DNA of 64,000 bases from Paramacrobiotus metropolitanus (lineage: Eukaryota; Tardigrada; Eutardigrada; Parachela; Macrobiotidae). Each line of letters opens with the position of its first letter. Within the stretch, counting starts at the first letter, position 1. A program made the position numbers and the translations under genes. This document shows, piece after piece, positions 21,440-32,700 of this stretch. Below the pieces are notes generated by a model. It saw only the letters and a program-made list of their open reading frames with translations, made no database searches and had not been told where the DNA came from. Location: contig NW_026570343.1 of assembly GCF_019649055.1 (NCBI RefSeq), forward strand, positions 1 through 64,000, read 5' to 3'.

Positions 21440-22301
21440 ATGATCGCAAAAAACATAATGGAAGAGGAGATCAGGAAGCAAGATGATACCCCCACCGACT
21501 CAGCTAGCCAAAGAGTGTGTAGTAACGAAGCACGCTGGACTCCCGACGTGGAGAATGCTTTCCGGGAGGCAACAAAATCTCACCCACCAGAAAAAGACTA
21601 TTCTACGGATACGAACAACGACGATTCGGTAAAAAGTAAGCAATCGAAGGCAATTCAGAAATACTAGAATGTTTCTGCAATGTTTAATTCCACTGAATTT
21701 TGATTTTCGGCATTTACAGTACATATCAATAAACACATTAAAATTTAACGCAAATTACGCCATATAAAGCATAAGTGATCAACTGTGATAATCTAACTAC
21801 AGTACGTGATAAAATATGATGCACACAAACAATGTTACAGGCCGGAACCAGCTGATTGCCAGTTATATATGCGAACAAACCGGACTCAACATCACTCCGG
21901 AGCAAGTGGCTCGTCGCGAAACATTAGCTCGCCTTGAAAAGAAATTGGTGAGTTATGCATTATCAAAAATATTCGTTCGAGTGGTACTTTCAGTCTTGCA
22001 AAATGCTTTTCCGCTAATTGAACAGAGATGGCCGATAGTATTTCAACGCGTCGAAGCGGAACTGTCTGAAAGGTTAACTGCTTCTCTTCCAACCACTGCG
22101 ACAGCAAGCCAGACTGTGACGGTAGCGCCATCAACCAATGCCTGTGACAAGTCGACGAGCCAGGACAAAGTTTCCGGGGAAACAATCTCGAACAGTGTTC
22201 GCAGTTGGTGGAGCGCTGTTACAACATGGCGGCCGCGCTCGTGGTCATCTTGGTATCCTCGAAATTTAAAGCAGCTGTCTCTAAAAGGGAAGCAGGTGTA
22301 A
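21440..22301 (+). CDS. Divergent TEA-domain (TEAD-like) protein
   Basis: Exon 1 (ATG 21440 or 21458 to 21635) contains ARWTPDVENAFREATKSHPP, matching the first helix of the TEA DNA-binding domain (WSPDIE..FQEAL..YPP in TEAD proteins). The donor GTAAGC (21636) joins in phase 1 to the acceptor TTACAG, exon 2 from 21841, giving SRNQLIASYICEQTG and then ITPEQVARRETLARLEKK. This matches TEAD GRNELIARYIKLRTG and its recognition helix. Exon 2 may end at TTG 21947 (GTGAGT follows) or read on to 22301; a donor CAG/GTGTAA also lies at the end of the long frame. TEAD proteins are transcription factors of the Hippo pathway; a Yorkie/YAP-binding domain is not visible here. The known K/R-rich recognition helix is changed, so DNA specificity is uncertain. 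Confidence 0.65.
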
Positions 22302-23149
22302 ACACTTTATCTTCATATTCCAAATTTTATGTTGACCAATTTACGCATTTTCCCGTTACTTCTCACACTGCTACCTTTAATCATGTGTCAGCGCAGTATT
22401 AAGATATGTTTTTCGTTATTTTGCGTAAATGTTCGAGGTACTCATTCGTTACGCTTGGAAATCAGTTGGTATAGCGCTATGGGTGCATGTTTTAGGCATT
22501 GTCTTTTCTTGTGTTAATTGCTGTGTGCTGTATGTCGTGTTGCTGTGGATGCCGTCTGACTCTAAATAAAGATAAATGTGCTTAATGCAATTAACTTATT
22601 TACGCGAAGTGTCTCGGGGCAACCGTTTTTATTGGAATTGCAATACTTTGTACTGGTATTGTTGTCTGGAAATGGAATCCAAGCAATAAAAACAAAATAT
22701 TGCGGAAATCGAAAATTTTAATTATTTTTTTTTACCCTTCCTGAAATATGTAGGGCCCCTTGGGGGCCGGGGGCCTCTTGACAACCGCTTCGTTTAGTAA
22801 ACTTTAGTATAACTTTATAAAATTCATACTACGGTTAACAGAAACAGAATTAGTTAATAATTTAAATGTAATCTGGCACAGATGATTAGGATTTAAAACT
22901 TTTGCATTTACCGATTGTCATCGCCCGCTCCCCGTATTTTTATTTTCGTTCTGTTGCTGATTTTTGTATTAATTTAATTTTACTAAGTCTTTACATTTGA
23001 CTATTTGTAACCTTTCTGCGTTACTTTTACCCAATCTTTATTTTTCGTCGCACCTTGAAACGAATTTTGCTAAATTCTCACGACGTGACTTTACCTTAGC
23101 ATGCTTTTGTCAAGTACTATCTACTGTAGCGTTAATACAGTGGCTCTGC
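22302..23149. other. Intergenic, AT-rich
   Basis: No supported gene. Possible further exons of the TEA-domain gene were looked for and not found. Confidence 0.45.
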
Positions 23150-23390
23150 AGGATGGCCGTAGCCGTGTCACTGTCTGATCGATGGATTCCGCCAGCAGTC
23201 CGACAGAAAAGGTTAACGGATCCGGCAGAAAAGTTAACGGATCCAAGGTGGGGCCGGCAGAAAGGTTAAGTGCAGTCCGGTAGGATAGTTTACGTAGATA
23301 GCCTTTCTGTTTTGCTGGATTTCGGCAGGAAGGTTTACGCGGCTCCTTTGATCGTAAATCATTAACCCGTGAACTTTGCTACCGGCTGCA
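23150..23390. repeat. Single arm related to fold-back element D
   Basis: GCAGTCCGGTAGGATAGTTTACG (about 23272) and CTCCTTTGATCGTAAATCATTAACCCGT (ending 23370) match the right arm of element D in order and orientation. It is preceded by repeated CAGAAAAGTTAACGGATCC words. Confidence 0.65.
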
Positions 23391-24255
23391 CGCGCTGTTT
23401 CAGCAAACACAGTTATTACAACTGGGAAAAGATTCCATAATTAGGAACGCTAATAATAACACGACTCTGCACATATTTATTCGCATTTTGTATGTCAACA
23501 GTTGATTGTTACAACAATACGGGATGCAAGCGCTTGTACGTCGGCAACAGACCGCTATTAAAGCAGGATAAGACAACAGTCAACTGTCGACATGCTTTGT
23601 CGTTTTACTCGGCATGCCATCCACACAGTCAGAGCAAAAATAATGAGAATTCAGGTTATAAAAATTCATTCTTCTGACTTCCCTGCACGTTTCGTGAGCC
23701 TGTCATGCCTGACCTCCTCATTCATCGTCGCCGGGTGGTGGAAATATGGAGCTGCTGGATCTTCACGTCGACGTCATGGTGCGTCTGCCGTTCGTTCTGA
23801 CTTCTGTTCGGGCTCAATATCAGCAACGACGAATTGCTCGATAGACAACTTATCTAAGGATGTACAGACGGTGTTTTGTAATTAATCGAACGACTGTTTT
23901 TCTGTTTTCAGTATTGTTTTCAAAACAGTTTTGTACTGCATGTTTTCACAGTCACAAACGCTAGCGTTTGTTATTCATTATGCCACCGCTTTCATTCAAA
24001 CGCCTAATGATTTTGCGTGCACCGCGATGTCCATGTTGTCTTCTCAGGCGAAGCCGGTTTCGCGACAGTCGGCATACGTACCACGAGCAGTTCTCCTTAA
24101 ACGTTTAGCGCTTCTGCCGTCTGTGGTAGACGATGGGTTTGTGGTACTTGACATCGTTAAGGCGAACCACTTGGTGAACAACATTATCCAGTAACATCCA
24201 AAACTTCAAACCTTTCTATTCGCTACAATAACAAACTTTTCACTGTTAATATAGC
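23391..24255. other. Upstream of the XK-related gene; no confident gene
   Basis: Open frames at 23592-23885 and 23931-24194 encode 97 and 87 codons without recognisable domains. They may be chance or untranslated leader. Confidence 0.35.
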
Positions 24256-25942
24256 ATGGAGACGACGCAGCACTCCTTTGGCGGTAGCAATATCTGTAAG
24301 CATTGCTTCTTGAGCTCTGACGAGGAACAACAATTCATACGTGGAAAATTGACCGATGATTTAAATGTACCCACATCGCCAGGAAGAAAATTATTAGTTC
24401 CATGTAAAAAGGCTAAAAATGTAGGAAAATATCTGGGTCCCGTTGTGCAGTGGCTCCACTGCCGTCCGGAGCGGTACTCGTACTCCCAGTGGCCCACTGT
24501 GTCAGCTTGTTTGGGTATGTGTTTGGTTGCAGCTGACACGGTTTCCGATGGCGTGTTAGCATGGAATTACTTCTGGGAAGGACACTTGGTTTGGGCAGCG
24601 CTGACAGCGCTGTTCGTTGCTGCACCTGTTGTTTTCGCCCTTTGTTATCGGGTGGGGTAAAAGAAAGCGAAGTGGTACCAAGTGCATCCCATAGGGCCAT
24701 TTTACTGGTGAGTCTTATTTAGCGGTGGTATAATTTCAATCCGTACAATTGACATGTAATATGAGATCAATTGTACATGCAGCTAGTACTCTGTAAGATC
24801 GATTTTTAAATAGAGAGTCCTTCAGCTGGCTTTTCTTCGACGTCAACCGGCTGTTGGAGAATCTGTGAACTTCAGTCGTTTTCCAGTTTAATTCCAGTAG
24901 AACTGAAATCACATGTTAAGAATCATGATCTTGATTATTTTGCCTTGCCTGCACCATAATAGCTTGCCTTTTTAGGCCAATAAAGGTCTGCCAAATTCAC
25001 CGCGAACAAAAGCGGCTTCAGTGGGATTACAGATGGGCTGAAACGGACGAAAATGCAATTCGCTTTGCCCAAATAACGCAAGAGTTGCTTGAGTGCCAGG
25101 AGAAGAAGGTCATTGGATTTGCAGATGAGAAGTACCTTGAATCATATCCACAGCTGATTCTGCAGGCCTATATTGTGGCTAGTTCTGTCCTTTATTCCCA
25201 AGAGCCACTGAACCTTCCACAACGTGTCATTGGATGGGACGCCTACATCTCCATGGCCACATCCGCCATATCGTTGCTTAGCTATGAAACGTTTGGGGTA
25301 TACAAGCCGCTGCCTTTCCCGATGGATTACTATGGGATATCAAACCTTTTCCTTATCATTCGCGTTGTACTCGATGCCATGTGACTCGGCCCGAAACTGA
25401 TGTGTCTGGTGTGCTTCTTCACAGTGGAGCCAAAATTTATGACAATCCCAGCCTTCTGCATCTTGCACATAATAGTTTGCAGCTGCATTTTTTGGCTCAG
25501 AAAAAGAAATAACAAACGGCTAGAATCTGCTGATACTGGCTTAGTCAGTTAGTCGGCACATTTTTCCTGCAAAAATTCTTTCGCGGATACGAGGCTCATA
25601 AATCGGCGGTTGTGGACATTTTAAGGGCGGCAGTTGTGACCATACTGCTATCGGCGTCGACGAATAGCGAGGCTTTGTTTTACTTTGTCGTTGAAAAAAA
25701 CCGCCTACGATTGTGGTTGTCACTTATTGCGATTGATTTATTTCAGTTTGTCGAAAGTGCGATCCTTATGTCCATTTGGTTGTGGTTGTACATTCGTTCC
25801 GATGAAATCCAGTCTGGATACAAAATCGTTGTGCCATCCACGGTGTTCACAATGTTGCTTTTTCGTGGTGTCTTAGAAGCCATTACCGTCAAGGTTTCGG
25901 GTACAATGAACCCCGACAACGTTTACTGTTTGCGAAATACAG
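24256..25942 (+). pseudogene. XK-related (XKR) family membrane protein, broken
   Basis: Exon 1 (24256-24707) encodes an XKR-like first part with membrane segments VSDGVLAWNYFW and WAALTALFVAAPVV. It joins in phase 2 (GTGAGT 24708; acceptor TTTTAG before 24976) to exon 2 with the family signature YLESYPQLILQAYIV. Further helices follow in order to 25942. Three lesions interrupt it: TAA at 24658-24660, with the family-like sequence continuing in the same frame (KKAKWYQVHPIGPFYW); TGA at 25382-25384, again continuing in frame (LGPKLMCLVCFF); and a frame change near 25530-25550 before QLVGTFFLQKFF. XKR proteins are lipid scramblases or their relatives. Either this is a decayed gene or the assembly has errors. 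Its 3' donor (GTAAGT 25943) fits in phase to the next exon at 26411. Confidence 0.7.
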
Positions 25943-26410
25943 GTAAGTATGTAACTACTAACTACATAGGGTAGACAGCGCAACAATCTGTGTCTATGTA
26001 CTATATACGAGCTAAATCCTATATGTCCTAAATTAAAATTATATATGTGCTAAATTCATAACATATACGTGCTTTTTGTAAGATAAACTGGAATAACGTT
26101 TCCGGAAAATAAATTTTCGTTTTCTGGTAATACTCTCAAACATTTGTCTGCGTTTGGCATTACGAGCAAAACCCGCTACCGAAACGGTCGATCGATCTGT
26201 TTTAAAACTGCAGGTTCTTAGCTCATTTCCCCTTTTAAGGCGGTCAGGAGGCGTTCGCAGGTTCGCTCTACTTTACTGAAAGTTAACGCTCTTCAGCAGT
26301 TCTGGTGCCACCATAGAATATAACATTTTCAGCGTTCCAGCCGAGTATCCGTGCATGAATTATGAACGTACAAGCTGTTAAAATTAGTTAGTATTATGGT
26401 ACTCTTGTAG

Positions 26411-27368
26411 GGCTAGACGAAAGTGAAACGATGATACGCTCCGCAGTGAGGATCCTCAGTTTCTACGAAACATGTCTACCAAACCTTCGCCGTTTGGAGC
26501 TGTGGTTTCGAGTTTACAAGAAGACTGATCTTGATGAACATCTGGTTGGAGTACAATATTCGAATTCTTTCCCGTCATCGAGTACTCCAGAACTTTTCAT
26601 CAAAGGCCTTTTGGTACTGTTAACGCACATTGCTTTTCGCGCAAGTCCAGACAAAACAACTCAAGCCAATTTCGAGTCTTATGTGGCGAGCGCTGATGAC
26701 CTTAAGCTGCGCTATCCATTGGCCCGGTGGAATTGTCTTGATTATTTGACTGACTGGCATGTTTTTTGCCATTTTGTTGACACGCAAAAATTACTGGCGA
26801 ATTTCCGCAGCTCCCAAATTGATCTTCACCGAGCGATTGTCGATGTTCTACTTAACTGCGAAGGTAAATTTGAAGTACCACAATTAATAAACCATTACCG
26901 TAATCTGTGCACATAAACTTTTAACTAACCGCAGCTGTGCAAGTGGAAAGCAAAACGTTGCAAGTTTCAGTGGCTTTTATCTCGGTTAACTAGCAAGTAC
27001 TACCCCTAACTATAAATCAACGAATGAGTCTTTCACATTTTAAGCAGCATTTGTCACAGATTAATGGCTCCTACGAAATTATTGCAGAACTAATTGCGTT
27101 ATTATTCTTAAGTGATACTTAAACCAACAAACATGTAGTAAAATTCGAGAGTGTAAGACTTCGGTTTGTTTCAGAGCGTGCACTCTTCTGGAGAAACACA
27201 CTTTTAGCGTGTCTGAATTACGACGCGCTTCCGGCAACTGTCACAGCCAAACTTCTTATCGATGATGGTATTTCTAACGGCCGCGAATTTAATGCTTATA
27301 ATGAACTGATAAGTACAAACGCCGCGCTTTGGAGCAGCTTGGACAGTTCAACAATGGAAGTTGGCTAA
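26411..27368 (+). CDS. Unrecognised two-exon coding region (possible 3' part of the XKR unit)
   Basis: Exon A (acceptor CTTGTAG before 26411, to 26863) joins through GTAAAT and the acceptor TTTCAG to exon B (27175-27368) in phase 1, giving NCEERALFWRNTLLACLNYD across the junction. The stop TAA 27366-27368 is followed at 27385-27390 by AATAAA, so this is a true 3' end. From the internal ATG 26431 the product is about 208 aa, helical, Leu-rich, with no signal peptide or motif I know. Exon A also accepts the phase-1 donor of the broken XKR gene, so both may belong to one transcription unit. XKR proteins do not normally carry such a tail, so it may instead be a separate gene. Confidence 0.5.
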
Positions 27369-27390
27369 ACGCAATATTGCGTTAAATAAA

Positions 27391-28268
27391 TGCAAAATTT
27401 AAATGAATGCACTGTCACGAAGGAAAGTTCTAAGCGATCTACAGCCTTAATATCAAAACTGGCGAGTTCTTGTAGCGGTAAACGCGGACCATTGCATTCC
27501 GTACCGTTTGGCGAGCCCTCAGGTGTGGTTTCGCGACGTACGCCAATATTGAGAAGAAGAGCTAAAGTAAAAACGCACATATTAATTTGCCTTTGAAGAA
27601 AACTGTCTTTGGCAAATAAGTGGGCGGATACTAAAAACTATACAAAAGGCGAAAATATGTCCCAGAGGCATCTTTTTTTGCCCGTAGGTAGCTCGAAAGG
27701 CGGGCCAAATTCAGAGTGAACAACAAGCGAAACAAATACAAAATTGTAAATTGAAACTGCTCAAAGATGAAATTTACTTACAAAAACAGGTTGATCAGGT
27801 GGCATGCGTTTCGCCACCAATGGCACATTCGACTTTGATTCATTTTTGTAAAACGGCACTATTCGCGTCGCCTGTAAACCGAAAGCGGCCAATGGTCCGC
27901 CACTCAGGCCATGGTTTGTCTAAATAAGCGTACACCTATTACTCGTGAATCATGATCAGTGTCGTATAAAAAAGCTTAGGGTAAAGTTGCGTGTCGCGTG
28001 TGTGTGAGGCCGCTTCACACCAGTAATTGTCGACACAGGTGAACTGCCGTCCCGAATTAAAGAACGCTCGAAATGGGAAAGATTCTTCGAAAGAATCTGA
28101 GTATAACGAGGTCAAAGGGTCGCCCTGCCACGAGCGTATGAATGGAGTGAAGACGAATGCCGGATTTGGAGCAGGACGAAGCAATAGTCTATTTAAGCAT
28201 GATTGTATTCGACAACAACTTCCAGTTTGTAAAATTACTTTGTGCCGTTCTTCTAAATTTTCGGTAAA
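27391..28268. other. Intergenic; no confident gene
   Basis: A short open frame at 27390-27596 follows the polyA signal. It has no motif and is not called. Confidence 0.4.
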
Positions 28269-29473
28269 ATGAGTAAAACGCAGGAAGAACTTGAAGTTAT
28301 GACATGTGAAGAATTGGAGGTCCTGGTAAGAGAGCCCGTGCTCACGGTTACCGGCAACAAAGCCGAACTCGTTAAACGTATGCGTGATCACCAGCCCGGA
28401 TGTGCTGGCCATGGTGGTAAGAGTAATTCACAGCTAAACGTGTCGGGTAATACGGTCAATGATTTGGCTAAATCATTGGGATTGTGTGAAAGCACTGTTG
28501 CCATTTTGAAGTAGGAGCGTTTTGTTATCATTGAGAATCCTTTTCCTATCCAAAGATGACCTTTGGACGACTCCGCTGATGCCATCCCCCTGTGCGACCG
28601 CAAAGATATTTGGAACTACATCACGGATGGCCGAAGTGAAGAGTCAGTGATTATTGTTCGACCTGCACCGTTCAAGAAGGTCAGCAAGCCCGCATCCGCG
28701 TTGGCAGAATTCGACCGAAGGGTCATGCCGGATCCGGTTGACTTTCCACGTGGCAGTCCCAGTCCTATTCCACCGGTCGAACAATTCCGCAATGGTGAGT
28801 TTGGCCTAAGAGAAGCTTTTAACTTGAAGGTGACTCGTTGTCGAAGTTGGCAAGAAATTTGCCACGACCACACGAGGTGGTGTATTCCCGCGCGCAAGCA
28901 GAGAAGAAGAAACCAGTTGGCGCCTTAGAGTTAACATACGCAGAATTCATGAATGGGTCGCTTATGTTGATTAAGCAGTTGAGTAGAATGCCGAGCCACG
29001 CAGAAACGTTGTGTGGATATGCCGAGCAGGTTGAGTTCTTATCCAATAAGGTTCCAGATTATGACCCAAAAGCTATTGTGAAATTTGATGCTGGTTTCCG
29101 GCAATATGCGGAGCGGTTTGGTTTTTCACTGAATGACTTCAGTGCGTGTGGAAATTTAATTCATCAGTGTTTTCACGCTGGTTCACTGTTGCCGGTTGAC
29201 GCTTACGCTGTGAGCGAAGGTTTTCGAGGTGGTCACGATGGTCGGTCTCGCGGGTACGATCGTGAAGCGTACAATGGTCGAGGAAATAATTATAGTGGCG
29301 ACGGGCCGCAAAAGCTGAGCTGTTGGGCGTATAACGAAGGGCAATGCCAGCGTGAAGAAGCAGAATGTTGGTACTCTCACGTATGCGGCTCCTGTTACGA
29401 GAAAGGTCACAATTGGCACGAGTGTCAGCGTAACCAGAAAAATATCAAACGGGGCGGGCGTAACGGCGCCTGA
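28269..29473 (+). pseudogene. Gag-like gene: SAP motif plus Cys/His knuckle, broken
   Basis: The ATG at 28269 opens a SAP motif (TCEELEVLVREPVLTVTGNK, then AELVKRM), a DNA-binding fold. The frame hits TAG at 28512-28514 and TGA at 28557-28559, yet coherent sequence continues in the same frame to about 28820. It then shifts to another frame (28823-29473) that ends in a Cys/His block (CWAYNEGQCQREE, HVCGSCYEKGHNWHEC). SAP plus such a Cys/His module is known from gag-type proteins of tyrosine-recombinase (DIRS/Ngaro-like) retroelements in invertebrates. No reverse transcriptase or recombinase is in the window, so this is a relic or a solo gag. No restored sequence is given. Confidence 0.55.
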
Positions 29474-29479
29474 TACTGC

Positions 29480-30060
29480 GACATTTTGATTGTGCATATT
29501 AAGTTGACGTTAAATCGTTTTTGTTATTCAGTGACAATTCTCTGTGTGAATGGTATTGTAAATAGTTGCAGTTTTCAGTGTGAATGGTATTATTATTGTT
29601 TATTTATTTAAAATGCATTGAGTCATGGCATAGTTTTCATGGAAATTTGGTTACTGAAAGGTCAGTGAAAATGGTTGAATGTAATAATCATTAACGGTCA
29701 CTTCCAGCAAAATTCAAAACATTTAATTAGTGATTGAATTCGTGAAATGAACGATTGAATGAAATTATTTGTGGTAAATTTCCGCAAATGCTGAAATTAA
29801 GGATTAAATTTGTGAAAATGATGAAATGTATTCATTGTATGCATTGTATTTTGGTCATCTCCAACAAAACTGAGAAATAAGAAGTTGAATTTGTGAGAAT
29901 GATTGAAAGTAATTTGTATTAATAGTCAGTTCCAGCAAGTATTGAGATTGAACGTTGAATCTGTGAAAATGATTTAATGTAATAATTTATGGTTGATCTG
30001 CGAACTGCAGAAATTTAAAGTTTCCATGTGTGTTAAAGAATTGTGGTAATGGATTGCAGC
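29480..30060. repeat. AT-rich degenerate repeat
   Basis: Phrases such as TTGAATTTGTGAGAATGATTGAAAGTAA and TTGAATCTGTGAAAATGATTTAATGTAA recur about every 60-120 bp. It lies directly after the gag-like gene and may be its untranslated tail. No gene is seen up to 30638. Confidence 0.5.
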
Positions 30061-30638
30061 TGGTTGTGTAAAGTGCAAAATGAATTCAGCTTAAGCCCAT
30101 TGTTGAGGCAAAATGTTTTGAATAACTGAAATTGCTGGTGGTGTTCCTTTTGGGTTGCTTGGCATTTGAAAAATATGATGATTTTGTTCTCGTAAACTTG
30201 TACACTTTGTGCTGCTACTGTTTTATGTTCACTGTTTGTTTGCCAAATTGCCATGAATGTGAGAACGTAGAGGACCCGGTGCACAACCATCGCGCCCAAA
30301 TGAATAAACCCATGGCTGTTAAGAAGTTCCTTTCCTCTTGCTCCCCGTAGACCGTAGTTATGCGTACATTACACTCAATTTGACCCAAAGACGATCATGA
30401 CATTGAACTCTTCCAATACAATTTCCAATACGAATCGCAAAATGAGGCCCAATGAGCTCCAAATGAGGTTATCGCTTTGACGTACAAACCGATAAGAAAA
30501 TAAGATAGCAAGCCGCTGCCGAAAAAGTCAAAAACGAATAATTATTTACAGCATATTTGACACAACAAAACGAAAATACGCATGAAAGACCAAATAAAAC
30601 AAAAAATTCGTACTATAATACAATGCCAGCGTGCAGAT

Positions 30639-32688
30639 TTACTCGTTTGGAAGGACTGGATTCTGTAACCATTCTCTGTGCTGCGTTTGTGGGGCTTCGC
30701 ACCACTCTTTCCCATGCCACCACTTCCCCATGTCCGTAATGATTTTGTGCGGTGGCTGACGCGTGTTAGGAATCGTGCAGAGTTGGCACCTAGACATCTC
30801 ATCAATATCCACTGCCAGCCGGGCAGTTACCGGACTCATCCGCCACTCAAAATACTTGCGGTACGCGGAGGCGTTTTCGCTCAGGAAGACAAGATAATCC
30901 GCCAGGATCTTCGGGCTGGCAAAATCCAGAACGTTGATGAAGGAGTGTGGCGGAAAGTGGGCGAAATAGTTGGCCCCGCCGTACACCACCGGCACCGCGC
31001 CGTTGCTTAAGGCCCGGTGGATCTTCTCGGTGACGTAATCTTTGCAAACACTGCAGAAAATCACAGCGTTACAGCACTTAAAGATTCCAAAACGCTGCTC
31101 AATTACGGTACGGTTTTCATAAAATCGGTCGCGGGACCTCGATGTTCGACATAGCGTGGTCCATGCCCAGTAATCTTCAACACCACTATGTGCGACTAAC
31201 GCTGCGTCGACGGTAGACTGTCACAAGACCACGCTACAACCCTAAGAAAACTTCAAAACGTAATTAGTCTAAGAACGTTAACAATTCTAAAAAAGCTTCG
31301 GAACCTAAGACAAATTAGACGGTTTAGTGTAACGCTCGCTCGACTTCGTAACGCGTCGAAATGGTAATTGTTCGACTTGGTAATGGCGAGACAAACTTCC
31401 ACCTTAGACAATGGCGGGCTACGGCCGTCTGTGGACAGCAGCCAGCAGGATAAAAGCGCCCGTTCTGACAGCAAAGAAAGTGACCGCGCTATGATAAAAG
31501 TCGGACCAGAGGTGCAGAGTCAGACTGTACGTAGACTCATTACTAATACTGTACAGTAATACTGTACTTAATAAATCGGTTCCATGGACCTGTGTTTTTT
31601 CGATAACTGCTGAACTGTTTCCCGCTTTGCTTTTCCCAAATTTATCCCGCCTAATTTTTTTCCGAATCCCTACTACACAGTTACGGTTACATTATTATCC
31701 ATGCAGTAAGGCAAAAACGGCTATGCGACAGCTATGCAGCCTTTTACTTTTACTCGTACAGTACTATTCAAGATTACGGAATTACTGCCCATATTTTGGA
31801 AAATTTTCAAAAAAAAGGGAAAAGATTGCGACGTATTCTGTAGCTCGTTGCACGGCCAGGAATAAATATCTGCACAGATTGTACTAACCTGTTTTCCAAG
31901 GCGAGGTAGAACTTGTACTTCATCACCAATCTGTCGCAGATTTCCGGCGTACTGATATTGCATTGTTTTGTGCCGCAATCACCGTAGACGTCTACGCTGA
32001 CGCACTGTGCTAGGTTAGCCGTATACACGTCGCGGCGGCTGGGAACCGAGAAACAATTGGACACGAATGTCACGGCGAACCCCGTTTTGTTTCGTAGGAG
32101 TTGATCCAGTTCACTGCTGCTGTTCCACACCGTCGGCTGGAAATCGCGAAAGTATCCGTCCGATAAGATATCCGAATCCAGGCGGTATGTAAAGGTCAGA
32201 TTGTAAAAATCCCGAATCGCATCCAGGTTGCCCCACGTGCGCACCGGCGATTCCAAGAGAAAAAAGATATAATACTGTGACGGACGACGTTCCGCTGGCA
32301 GGTCGTCCCACGAATGATCACACTGGTGAAAAATGACCCCATCGCTCTGCGCCAAGCGACTGTGGTTGGCCGACACGACACAGTTGGAATATGGGCACTG
32401 CTCGATGCGGTTGCGTGCTTGCTGTAGAATTGTATGGGACGGTGTGACTTCCGTTCCAAAGCATTTCGTCCAGAACAGTATGTGATGTTCCGTGTTAATA
32501 TTGGGGACGTTGAGGTTTGGCACAAAAACTTCTTTAATCGGCGGTCAACAATCATTTTCTATGGGAGGCTGGAAGACGAGATTGCCTGGTTCCGTCGTTG
32601 ATTGCATATAGCAGACTAAGTACAGGATGTACAATGTACAGCCCACCAGAAAGGAACAGAACAGAGCCGGTTCTTGTTTTAGCACTGG
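30639..32688 (-). CDS. Alpha-1,3-fucosyltransferase (GT10), with an in-frame TGA
   Basis: The minus-strand exon 32688-31889 is joined (donor GTTAGT; acceptor TTCTGCAG) to exon 31050-30639 in phase 2, giving the GT10 hallmark KFYLALENS-VCKDYVTEKI and then NGAVPVVYGGANY, SFINVLDFASPKILADYL and KYFEWR. Upstream are DDLP-RRPSQYYIFFLLESP and YRLDSDI, also typical. The enzyme class moves fucose from GDP-fucose to GlcNAc on Golgi glycans. At the 5' side LFCSFLVGCTLYILYLVCYM is a type II signal-anchor. Between anchor and stem the frame has TGA at 32545-32547 (DC-stop-PPIKEV). No in-frame ATG follows before the catalytic core, so translation would have to pass it. The first exon with the start codon was not found. 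The catalytic half looks intact. Confidence 0.75.
31100..31400. repeat. Word-based fold-back relative in the fucosyltransferase intron
   Basis: TCGATGTTCGACATAGCG ... CCTAAGAAAACTTCAAAACG ... GCTCGACTTCGTAACGCGTCGAAATGG follows the arm-CCTAAG-arm plan of elements A and B. GCTCGACTTCGTCACGGGTCGA is found again near 62750. Confidence 0.5.
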
Positions 32689-32700
32689 CTGTTACTGCAG

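Noticed and set aside
24652-24691. A tiny intron removing the TAA in the XKR exon
   Set aside because: The possible GTGGGG...CATAG segment is only about 40 bp, and removing it would delete the well-formed WYQVHPIGPFYW sequence.
32545-32547. Selenocysteine codon in the fucosyltransferase
   Set aside because: GT10 enzymes are not known selenoproteins, the residue is in the variable stem, and I see no SECIS element I could defend.
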